The notes under the pieces are model-generated. The model did no database searches. It saw nothing but the letters and a program-made list of their open reading frames with translations, and was not told the DNA's origin. A stretch of 64,000 bases of DNA from Annona cherimola (lineage: Eukaryota; Streptophyta; Magnoliopsida; Magnoliales; Annonaceae), in NCBI GenBank assembly GCA_030490835.1, contig CM059972.1, positions 92,799,137 through 92,863,136 of the forward strand. The letters are read 5' to 3'. Positions 23,501 through 35,500 of the stretch are shown one piece after another. Positions within the stretch are counted from its first letter, which is position 1, and each line of letters starts with the position of its first letter. Position numbers and translations under genes: made by a program.

Positions 23501-26500
23501 AGAATATAGAAAAATAGTAGATCCTTATGTAGGGAAACTTGATGGTGGAACGAGAATATTAAACTAGCTATAAATGATAAACAAGAAAAGTTTAAAAAGG
23601 ACATTAATAAAAATAATACAAATCTACAAAAATACAAACTATAAAAAAAACTACTAAAAAGATTATTAGCTGCGTTAAGCACAAAGCTGATTCCAACTTA
23701 TATGACAGATTAAAAATTAGACAAGGAGAAAAAGATATGCTTAAGTTAGCAAGATTGAGGGAAAATAAATGCAACGATTTAGTGCATGTTAGATGCATTA
23801 GAATCAAGGACCAAAGAATTTTAGTTAAAGATGATGAAATTAAAGAAAGTTGGAAAACTTACTTCTATAGTCTATTGAATAATATCCTGTTGAATAGGGG
23901 AGGAGCAAAAGACAATACAATTGAAGGGAAAAAGAGAAATTCGGTGAAAGAATTTCAGCAAGTGATAAATGAAGTTGCACTCGGATAGTTTATTTGGTGC
24001 AATTAATGTGCCTTATATAGGCATACAAGACAACAATGCATAGACACTTTTTGCACTAACACCACTAATACTAACAAATAGGAACATGTTGCACTAACAA
24101 TAACAAACAGAAACACTTTGTAGCTAACCACTAGTGCTAGACTCGGTCAAGAGAAACCACCACGTGCCAGTGTTGTGATTTTAACACTCCCCCTTAACAC
24201 CAGCTCCTATTCTTTCAACCATACTCAGCTGATGATAAAACTTTTTGAACTTTCCGATACTTGGGCTTTTTGTGAACAAATCTGCAATTTGATCTTCTAT
24301 CTTAACTTTCTCCAACCTGATTTCTTCTTGCAGAACTTTTTCCCTAATAAAGTGATAATGCACTTCTACATGTTTAATTCTTGCATGAAAAATTGGATTC
24401 TCTGCTAACTGTATTGCCGACTGATTATCACAATATAAAGGAATTGCATTGTTGGCTAATGCAAGTCCTCCAACAATTGCATAAGCCAAGTGCTCTCTTG
24501 AGTTGCCATTGCTGTGGCTCGGTACTCTGCTTCTGTTGTTGATAGAGACATGGTAGGTTGTCTTTTGCTACACCAAGAGATCTCTGGACCCAAGCATAAA
24601 CACATACCCAGTAGTCGAGTGTCGGGTATTATGATCACCTGCATAGTCAACATCATAATAGCCAACTAACATGCAATCTCAACCTTTCTTGTACAAAACA
24701 CACAGCCAAGCGTACCCTTGATATATCTCAAAATCCTTTGAACTGCTTCCGAATGAGGCTTCTTAGGATTTTGCATGTACCGACTCATAATGCCAACTAC
24801 ATAAGAAATGTTGGTTCTTGTTAGAGTTAAGTAGATCAAACTACTAATCAACTGTCGATACATCGTTGCGTGTGTGACTTGTGCCTCTCAATTGATCTGT
24901 CTGTGTGACGCTTTATCTTATAAACCCATTTGTGAGAAATTGGTTTGACATCTCCTGGCTTTGGCATGATCTTCCAAGTTTGATTTCGTTCTAGCGCAGC
25001 AATTTCCTTCATAGCTTTAATCTACTTAGGATTCTGAGACGCTTCCTCAAATGTCTCTAGTTCTTTTTCATTTGCTTTTCTATTATGGTGGCTTTGACAT
25101 ACTTAGGATTTGGCTTTCTAGTTCTTGCTGACCTTTTGTGTGGAGTTGTTGCTTATGCTTCACTGGGCTCACCTTCTTCACTTAGTTGTTGGTACACACC
25201 AGTTTGCTAAGGACTTTGAGTCACACCTTCTTCAACATTATCTTCGTCAATAGCACGTTCAGCTTCATCTAGACTCAACTGGATCTGAGAAGAGTCTAAC
25301 ACATCTTTAAAAACATTTGAGTTTGGCAATACTTCCTCATCTGAGGACCACCATGAAGAAGCTTCATCAAACACCACATTTTGGGACGTGTAGCACTTCC
25401 CGGTTGTTGGATCACAACACCGCTATCCTTTTCTTTGATTGTCGTATCCGACAAAGATACACCTCATAGCCTTCTTGTCCATGTTACTACGCATATGATT
25501 ATGTACAAATTCATAGCATACACACCCAAAAATTCTAAAATAACTAACAATAGACTTCATGTTCCATAATTTTTCAAAAGGTGAAAGAAAACATAGCCTT
25601 TGTTGAGGAAGTCTATTGATCACAAATGCAGCTGTGCTCATTGCTTCTGCCCAAGATTGTCCTGGAACATTCTTTGCATGAAGCATGCTACGACATGTTT
25701 CAACTAGATGCATGTTCTTCCTTTCTGCCACACCATTCTGTTGTGGTGTGCTATAGCGTGTGAATTGATGGTGTATTCAACATTCTAGAAGAAAGTTAGA
25801 AAACTCGTCTGAGGTAGTCTCCTCCATTGTTGATACGTAGACAACGGATCTTTTGATCAATTTCTGCCGCGGCGGCCTCTTTAAAATCTTTGATTTTTGA
25901 TAGTCTCAAACTTTTCCTTCATAAAATAAACCTACACATACTTTGAAAAATCATCAATGAAAGTCACCGTGTACTTCATCCCACCAATGGAAGCTTGCTT
26001 AATGAGTCCAAACACATCAGAGTGTATTAACTCTAATGGTTTCTTCGCTTTAAATTTGGACTCTTCAAATGGCAACTGGCGCATTTTTCGTATTGACAGC
26101 CAACACACACCGTGTCTGTTCTCACTTCAATTTGAGGAAGCCCCTTAAGCATTGACTGCTTTGTCATCACATCTAGCTTTGAATAGCTAACGTGACTTAA
26201 CTGCATAAGCCATAAGTTTGCAGTCTCGTTCCTCCTAACTTGTCTACATAAGCTGTCTTTGCTGATAACACATAGAATGACTCTAATCTCTGTCCCTTCA
26301 TTACTGGCTCTTATATGATCTCAAGATTGCCATATGCCTTCACATCTTGTGGACCAAATAGAACAAAATGACCAGAAGATGTTAATCGTGTTATTGAAAG
26401 AAGATTCTTATGCATACTTGGGACGTGATAGACATTTTGTAGCGGCACCTCATCAACACTAGATTGGGGAGAGACAATCGTACTACCGACATGAGCTATT

Positions 26501-29500
26501 GACAAACAAATTTTTGCCATGTGCCCCTTTTTCCCGTAATTGTAACACTTTCCTTCAAACTTTTTACCATTGCTATGGTTCTTTACAGCTTCCCTGAACG
26601 AGAGCTTCCCTTGCCTTAGTTATCTTTTGTCTTGCCCCATTCTTTTTGGATCTACCAGCTGTGTGCCTCTTGACGTTCCATTTGCTTTTGTTGGCGTAGA
26701 ACGAAGAAACTCCTCCCATTTGCTTAGTCATAGCTTCTTGACTAGAAATCAAATTTTCGAACTCAACAAGTGATGATCGATTTTGCCATCCTTGTACAGC
26801 AACAAAAAGCCTCTATATTCTGGTCTCAAACTATGGATAATTGTTCCTTCCATCCTAGTTTCACTGATCGAAGCTTTTGGATCCAACTCAGAAATCTCGT
26901 GGCATATCGACTTCACCTTGTGGAAGTATTGAGTGATTATCATGTCGCATTGTGCTACTGACAATAGTTCGCTTTCTAGAAGTTGAAACCTTATATCATT
27001 CTTCTTTGAAAATAGCTTGGCAAACGTATCCCAAGCTTGTTTTGGGTTTGTGGCATCTTGAATGTGCTCTAACAAATCCTCTTCAACTGTCGTCTTCAAA
27101 GCGAACAATACCTTGCCTGCTTTTATTTTCCACTTTCGTAGTGTGCCATTTGCATCTTCTACTTCCAGTTGTGTCACTTGTTACGGTTGACAACCTCCCT
27201 CAAGTCTTATGCTTGCATATATGCCACCATGCAAGTGAACCAAGAATTGTAGTTTTGATTGTTGAGATTCTTGATTCCGCCAACAACCTATAGATCGCTC
27301 ATTGTGTCGATAGAAAAATGACGTCCTACGATTGAACCGTGTTCTGATACCGATAATGTTGAATAGGGGAGGAGCAAAAGACAATACAATTGAAGGGAAA
27401 AAGAGAAATTCCGTAAAAAGAATTTCAGCAAGCAATCGATGAAGCAGCAGTGGGGACAGTTCATTCAGTGCAATTAATGTGCCTTACATAGGCATACAAG
27501 ACAATGATGCATCGACATTTTTTTCTCTAACAGTGCTAATACTAACATATTGGAACATGTTGCACTAACACTACCAAACAGAAGCACATTTTAGCTAACC
27601 ACTAATACCACTAACACAAGACTCGGTCAAGAGAAACCATCATGTGCTGGTTTTGTGATTTTAACATATCCCACTAGAACATTTAACATTTGCTGTCAGT
27701 TTAAATGTAGAAGAAGATACGAATATTAGTTATTTTCTAAAAAATTGAACGTTTGAAATAAAGCTCTTAGAAAAATAAGAATAAGAAAAGCCTTAGACCC
27801 AGATAATATATCAATTGAGGCATGAAAGTGTATGAGAGATGTATATGTAACATGGTTCTCAAATTTCTTTAATAAGATTTTAAAAACAAAGTTAATGCCA
27901 AGTGAATGAAGAAGAAACACTATAACAAAGTTTGAGAAAATGGCTGAATGCCCTTTCTTTGTTGATGTTTCCTTTAAATAAGAATTGTTGTACAACCTAT
28001 TTTAGGCAAGAAAATATTTACAGCAATTACACTAATTACTGCTAATCTAATTTTAGGTAAGAATATATACAGCTATTACACAAATTATGATAGATTAGAA
28101 TCTTCAAATCTCAGCCATGATTTCTGCATGATTGACAACCTACAAATCTCTTAGCAATTGACAGCCCAGCCATGATTTCTGCATGATTTCTGCCATAATC
28201 TTAGGATTTCTGCCATAAACTGACAGCCCACAATCTCTGCCATAATCTTAGGATTTCTGCCATAAACTGACAGCCCACAATCTCTGCCATTGATATCCCC
28301 CCTCAAATTGATGCTGGATGATCAGAAAGCATCAATTTGGTAACCAGAAAATGATGTTGTTGTCGTGAGAGGGCTTTAGTAAATACATCAGCAGTCTGTT
28401 GATCAGTGGTGATGTGAGGTAGAGAAATGACATGGGCATCATATGCTTCACGAATAGAGTGACAATCCACTTCTATGTGCTTGGTGCGCTCGTGAAACAC
28501 TGGGTTAGCTGTAATTTGGATAGCACTAGTATTATCCGCATGAAGCGGAGTAGGTTCCATTTGAGGAAACCCTAGCTCACCCAATAGACCTCGAAGCCAA
28601 ACAATCTCAGAACATGCAGAGGACATAGCACGATACTCAGACTCAGTGGAGGATTTCGACACCCGATCTTGTTTCTTGCTTTTCCAAGAGACAAGAGAGT
28701 TGCCAAGGAACATGCACCAGCCAGTAATGGAACGTCGAGTATCAGAACAACCAGCCCAGTTAGCATCACTATATGCAATCAAGTGAATAGGAGAATCTAC
28801 AGGAAAGAAAAGACCGCGAGTAGAAGTGCCTTGCAAATAGCGAACAATGCGACGAACAGCAGCCAAGTGAAGGTGCCGAGGGGCCTGCATAAATTGACTA
28901 ACTTGTTGGACAGCAAAAGAAATGTCAGGCCGAGTAATAGTTAAATAATTCAAGCTCCCCACTAAACGTCTATATAATGAGGGATCAGGTAAAAAATCAC
29001 CCTCATCATGACGATATTTAACATTCACTTCTAAAGGAGTATCAACAGATCGACCATCGTGAAGACCAGCTAATGTAATTATCTCCTGAATGTATTTATG
29101 CTGATTTAAGAAAAGACCAGCCGCTGAAGAGTTCACTTCAAGGCCTAAAAAATAGCGTAGAGGACCTAGGTCCTTCATATGAAAAGAGCTTTGAAGGCGC
29201 TGTTGAAGCTGAGAAATCAATTCAGAGTCGGTCCCTGTAATAATGATATCATCAACATATACTAGGAGCAAAATAATTCCTTTAGGAGTCTTGCAAAGAA
29301 ACAAAGAGGAATCATATTGACTTTGAACAAAAGCGAAGCTAATAAGCGTGGATCGAAACTTATCAAACCAAGCGCGTGGAGCCTGCTTTAAACCATAGAG
29401 TGACTTTTTTAGTTTACAGACATCAGAAGAGGGTGTAGAAAATAACCCAGGTGGTGGAGTCATATAAATTGCTTCCTTAAGATCCCCATGTAAAAAGGCA

Positions 29501-32500
29501 TTCTTAACATCCATTTGTCGTAATGACCAACCCTTGGAAGCAGCAATAGCTAGAACAAGTCGCACTGTCGTCATTTTGGCCACCGGTGCAAATGTCTCTT
29601 CATAATCAACTCCATACTCTTGTCGATTTCCGAGTGCTACCAACCTTGCTTTGTATCGATCAAGTGACCCATCAGATCTCAGTTTAATAGAATATACCCA
29701 TTTACAACCAATGGGTTTAATACCAGTAGGACAAGGAACAATAGCCCAAGTATGATTCTCTTGAAGAGCCTGAAGTTCTTCTTGCATAGCTTTCTCCCAA
29801 CATACATGTTTAGTGGCTTGAGAATAAGAGGTAGGAACTGTAATATCATCTAAAATAGCAGAAAAACCATACTTATCAGGAGGACGACTGATACGATTAG
29901 ATCGTCAAAGAGCCACTGAAGTGGGTACTGGATCAGGGTCGGGAAGGATTTGCAATGATGGGGGTAGGGGTGCAACTCGGGTCGGGTTATACCGGGTTTG
30001 AGTGAACCCAAACCCTAAGCCAACCGGGTTGGAGTGAACCCAAACCCTAAGCCAACCGGGTTGGAGTAAACCCAAACCCAAACCCTAAGAATGTAATTCG
30101 GGTTCGGACCGGGTTCGGGTCGGGTTCGCATTGGTTTTGGTTTGGTTTCGGGTTAGAATTCGGGTTACCAATAAACTATTTTTTTCCAAATTCAGTTGTA
30201 ATCTAAAAGAAAATTATTGAAATATACATACATGTGTTTATGAAGTCAAGCCTTACGCTGAATTCTACAAGATACTTTCAAAGAATTTTGCAACATCATG
30301 CTGAATTCTGTAATATTCTTTGAATGAACTTTGCAAGCAATTTTTCAACACCCTATAGACACAAATAAATGACAAATTAGTTAGTTTTATGACTAGTTGG
30401 TCATTTCTATTTAATAGCTAATGGAAATGACTCAAGTATACCAAATAGAAAATGAACATATCATACCAACTTTGTAGTTGAAACTAAACATTATCGTACA
30501 AATTACTGAAATTGAATTCAAACTGAATATTTATCATACAAATTGCTAAAGTAAAAATTGACCACTTGTGATACCAATAAACTTAAAATATGAATCAAAT
30601 TTATACTACAATCTGAAATTCAAACTAACAGATTTCTCGTACTAATAGAAAGCATAATATGAAATAGATTTATCATGTCGACTCAAATTCAAACATAATC
30701 CACATAACAGTTATTCAAAGTAACTAAATCTAAATACATTAAGCATAATGGTTCAACATTCCAATCTAATTTAAGTGCAATCCAAATTTAAAATGACAAT
30801 ATAAACAAATCTCAAGTTTAAATAAGTTTATATCTACTTTTAAACAAATTCAAATTTCAAATGAGTTCATGTCTCCAAAGTTTCCAAAAAAACTAAAAAA
30901 CTATTCGAAGACTTCCAAGTAATTTCTCCCTTGATTTTCATCTACGTTTCTAATGTCAAGTTCTTCCTCCTCGATTTACATATTTGAAAATAATATGCAT
31001 CAACCGAGACGAAAAAATACATGCAACTGTTAACAATAAGAAGATAATAATTATAAAAAATCATCCTAGAAATTAAGTTACCTCAAGTATGCTTTGATAA
31101 TGAAGAAAGAGGTGATTTGTCTGAATTAGAGTTAGTAATGCCTAAAACATGTATATATATATATTAATATTACAAAAAGCATGTATAATTGATGAAAAAT
31201 TTATATAAACTACACCGGGTTCGGACCGGGTCGGGTTTTGGTACCGGGTTGGTGCGAACCCGGTTTTGGTTTCGGGTTTCTACGGGTCGGGTTGAAACCG
31301 GGTCTATTTTGAAAAAAATCTTAAAAATAAAACCCATTTTTGGTTTTGATACCGGGTCGGGTCGGGCGGGTTCGGACCGACCCGGTACCAAGTTGCACCC
31401 CTAGATGGGGGCTGTCGTCGCTGATAGACAAAACCAGGTTTAAAACGCTCAAAGGAGGGAGATATATCATCAAAGCTAGGAAGAAGAACACCATGTGAAG
31501 GGAGATCCTGCTGCTGAAAATAGTACTCATGTTCAAAGAAAATCACATTTCTAGAAACACGCAGTCGATTAGTGGCAGCATCATAACACAAAAATCCTTT
31601 GTGAGTAGTGCTATATCCCATAAATGCACACCTTACAGATTGAGCTGTAAGCTTGTGACGTTCATGCGAAGGCAAATGGACAAAGCAAACACATCCAAAA
31701 GTGTGTAGCATATGATAATCAGGCTGCATACCAAAAAGACGGAAGTAAGGAGAATCAAAATTCAATTGTTGAGAAGGTAGCCGATTAATTAGATAAACTG
31801 CAGTTGACAGAGCTTCCACCCAAAATCTAGGCGGAACTGAGGCCTCTAAGAGTAAAGTGCGAACCATATCCAGCAAGTGACGATTTTTTCATTCAGCCAC
31901 CCCATTTTGTTGAGGGGTATAAGGGCATGATCGTTGAGATATGATGCCTTTTTGTTGTAAGAAAGCTTGGAAATCATGTGACATATACTCACCTCCATTA
32001 TCAGACCGTAAAACCTTAATGGAGGTGGAAAATTGAGTCTCAATATAAGCCACAAAATTTCTGAAAACAGTTAACACTTCAGCTTTAGTACGCAGAAAAT
32101 ATATCCATGTGAAACGACTATAGTCATCAATGAATGTTACGAAATATTTATACTGCGCATGGGAAATGATAGGAGTAACACCCCAAACATCACTATGTAT
32201 AATCTCAAAACATATATTAGCACGAGTGCCATAAGTAGGAAAAGGTAACACTTTACTCTTTCCTAGTTTACAAACAGAGCAATCAAGAGATAAACTATTA
32301 GAAGAACATTGATTGCCAAGAAAACCTTGCTTCATTAAATGAGACAATATCACATTATTTGGATGGCCCAATCGTTTATGCCAAACTTCAGCCTTATTTT
32401 CAATAATAATAGAAGCCAAAGACAAAGTTCTAGGAATAATAAATTGCAATGGAAATAATTTGCCCACTTTAGGCCCCCTCGCGATCACCTTCCCCGACCC

Positions 32501-35500
32501 CTGATCCTGTACAAGACAACCACAACGAGAGAAATTTACATTACAGTTATTATCCACCAACTGCCCAACTGAAATTAAACTAGTAGACAATCCAAGAGAG
32601 ACAAATACATGACGAAAGGAAGGTCCAATATCACCAATGGCTGTAATTGGAAGATTACTTCCATCAGCAATCTGAATATTTTGTTTACCAGTGTACTTTC
32701 GAAGATTATGCAGCCAATCAGGTGATCCAGTCATATGATTTGATGCTCCAAAATCAACAAACCAAGGAGAAGAAACACTCTTACTTTGACCCTGAAGTCC
32801 AAGAGTAGAGAATGCTGTGATAATCATCTGTTGGACCATTTCTGGAGTAACAAAAGATTGATTTGTGTTAGCAATTGTGGCTGTAGATCTGATATTAGTA
32901 GGTTCTGAGATAGCAGCTTGAAAAGCTTGGCCTTGTCGGTTTTCTGGGCGTGTAGGACATTGCTTGATAATGTGTCCATTCTGTTTACAATAATTGCAGA
33001 ATTTCTTACCACAATTGCGGGCAATATGCCCGAACTCTTTGCAACTATAGCACTGCATTTGTCCCTTTCCTCGGTTCTTCCCTTGAGCAGCATAAGCAAC
33101 ATTAACGATCTCAGATGTCTCCTTGGACGAACCAAGAACAGCTTGTGTAGCCATTCTTTGTTCTTCACGCAACAATTCACCAAGACATATATCCAAGGAA
33201 GGGACAGGATTTCTATTCAGTAATCCAGCCCGTGCAATTTCAAATTCTGGCCTTAGTTTCATCAAAAACTGATCACGCCTACTATCTTCATGAATTGCTC
33301 GAAGGCTGGCTAAGGCCTCATTAGGCACCTTTGAATAAACAATACTAGAATATTCGCTCCATAGATTAATAAATCCAGAATAATATTGCTCAATAGAAAG
33401 ATTACCTTGACTGAAGTTACTAATCTCAAGTTGTAGTTGAAATCGTCTTGCAGTGTTATCTTGATGATATATGCGTTGTAGATAATCCCACATCTCCTTA
33501 GCTGTACTAAAGGATCGTAAATTGTTCACCATATGAGCTTCAATAGAACCTAAAATCCAAGAGATGATTCGAGCATCCTTTGCCTCCCATTGACTAAGTT
33601 CTGTACCTTCTTTAGGAGTAGGAGCAGACCCGTCAATGTGATTCCAAAGCTCCTTCCCTTTCAGAAACATTCTAAACTGAAATTCCCATGCTGCATAATT
33701 CTTTCCTGTAAATTTGATAGCCAAAGTCTCTGTAGACATTCTTCCAAGAAAATTATCAGCAGACATTCTTCCAAAAAAAATAAAATCTCAAAGCCAAAGT
33801 TGTTGATCAGAAATTAATCAACCCAAAAAAATGAAAGCAAACCAGAAACTTTTGGAAGACAGAAGCAAAAAACTGACAGATTCGAAGATTCAGCTAGGAA
33901 GTTCAAAGGCTGGCTCTGATACCATAACAAAGTTTGAGAAAATGGCTGAATGCCCTTTCTTTGTTGATGTTTCCTTTAAATAAGAATTGTTGTACAACCT
34001 ATTTTAGGCAAGAAAATATTTACAGCAATTACACTAATTACTGCTAATCTAATTTTAGGTAAGAATATATACAGCTATTACACAAATTATGATAGATTAG
34101 AATCTTCAAATCTCAGCCATGATTTCTGCATGATTGACAGCCCACAAATCTCTTAGCAATTGACAGCCCAGCTATGATTTCTGCATGATTTCTGCCATAA
34201 TCTTAGGATTGCTGCCATAAACTGACAGCCCACAATCTCTGCCATTGATACACTATAGTCCCAATATATAAAAATAAGGGAGGCATAAAAAATTTAGCAA
34301 ATTATCGTGGAATAAAATTAATCAGTGATACTGCGAAGTTATAGGAAAGAGTAATTGAACAAAGACGAAGGCAAGAAACTAATGTCTTTGAAAATCAGTT
34401 TGGTTCTATACTAGGAAGATCGACCATTGAAGTCATTTCCTTACTTAGACAATTATTTGAGAAGTATAAAGAGAAAAGAAAAAACTTATACATGATTTTT
34501 ATGGATTTAGAAAAGGCGTAAGATTGAGTTCCAAGAAAGTTAATGTGGTTAAGTGATGAAAAAGAAAGGAATTAACAATAGATACATTAATATTGTTAGA
34601 GATAGGTGTTGGGAGGCAGGGGGCTGTAACAAATGTAAGAACTATGAGTGGAGATACTAATATTTGCGCATTTAAAATAGGTTTATATTAAGGCTTAGCC
34701 TTGGTACACATTATTGGCAACTAACATTGTTCCAATAGATGAAACTGGAGAAAGATTAAATTTGAAATGAAATAGGTGGAAGGATGCCTTAGAATCTAAC
34801 AGTTGTAGAATTAGTCGTAGAAAAACTGAATATATGAAAGACAATTTTAATAATAGTGAGCACCTGGATCAGGAAGCAATTAAGATTTCAAATCAAATAG
34901 TGACAAGAACTAATCACTTTTGATATTTAAAATCAATAGTTCAAGAGAACAAGAAAATCGAGAAAGATTTAATACATAAAATTGAAGTAGGATGAAAGAA
35001 ATGGCGAAACACATTAAGAATTTTATGTAATCGTCGAGTTACAATTAAATTAAAAAGAAAATTCTATATGACCATGATTAGACCAATTATGCTTTACAGG
35101 GTAGAATGCCGGGCAGTTAAACAACATACATATACAATGAGTGTAGCGGAAATGAAAATGTTAAGGTGGATGATCGAAAACAAAAAAAGATAAAATTAGA
35201 AATGAAGTAATCCGAGAAAATCTCAAAGCGAGGCCAATATGTGATAAAATGAAGAAAAATAGACTAAGATGGTTTGGTTATATTAAACGGAGGCCTAAAA
35301 TGATACTCGTTGGGGTGACAGAGTCTATTTAAGTATAAGGTAATAGAAGAATGAGAGGAAGACCCAAAAAAAAATGGATGAAAGAAATTAATCAAGCTAT
35401 GAAAATATTAAAGATTACCGAGAATTTAGTCTCAAATCGTCAAGAATGGCACATCTGCATCCATGCAGCTGATCGCACTTAGGTGGAAAATGGCTTTGAT

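Larger units (their letters stand above)
23888..27666 (-). mobile_element. Copia LTR retrotransposon A, degraded, minus orientation
   Basis: LTRs are 23888-24186 (3' LTR) and 27357-27666 (5' LTR), each TGTTGAATAGG to GATTTTAACA. The target duplication TATCC is at 23883-23887 and 27667-27671. A tRNA-Met-like primer site (TATCGGTATCAGAAC) adjoins the 5' LTR on the minus strand. The LTRs differ by many substitutions and small indels, so the insertion is old. At 3.8 kb it is shorter than a usual Copia (about 5 kb). Confidence 0.92.
27923..34250 (-). mobile_element. Copia LTR retrotransposon B, young, minus orientation, split by a hAT-type element
   Basis: LTRs are 27923-28295 and 33925-34250, with target duplication CACTA at 27918-27922 and 34251-34255. 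The tRNA-Met primer site (minus strand TGGTATCAGAGCC, 33912-33924) directly abuts the 5' LTR. A polypurine tract (minus GAGGGGGG, about 28296-28303) abuts the 3' LTR. LTR ends read TATCAA...TTGTTA rather than TG...CA. I count four substitutions between the LTRs plus a 47-bp duplication in the 3' LTR, so this insertion is recent. Length is 6.3 kb, or about 4.9 kb without the inserted 1.44-kb element. Confidence 0.95.

Noticed and set aside
31170..31404. Overlapping ORFs on both strands with Pro/Arg-rich repeats (also at 57950-58217)
   Set aside because: Translations of the CGGGT-rich end of the hAT-type element; both copies give the same meaningless frame.
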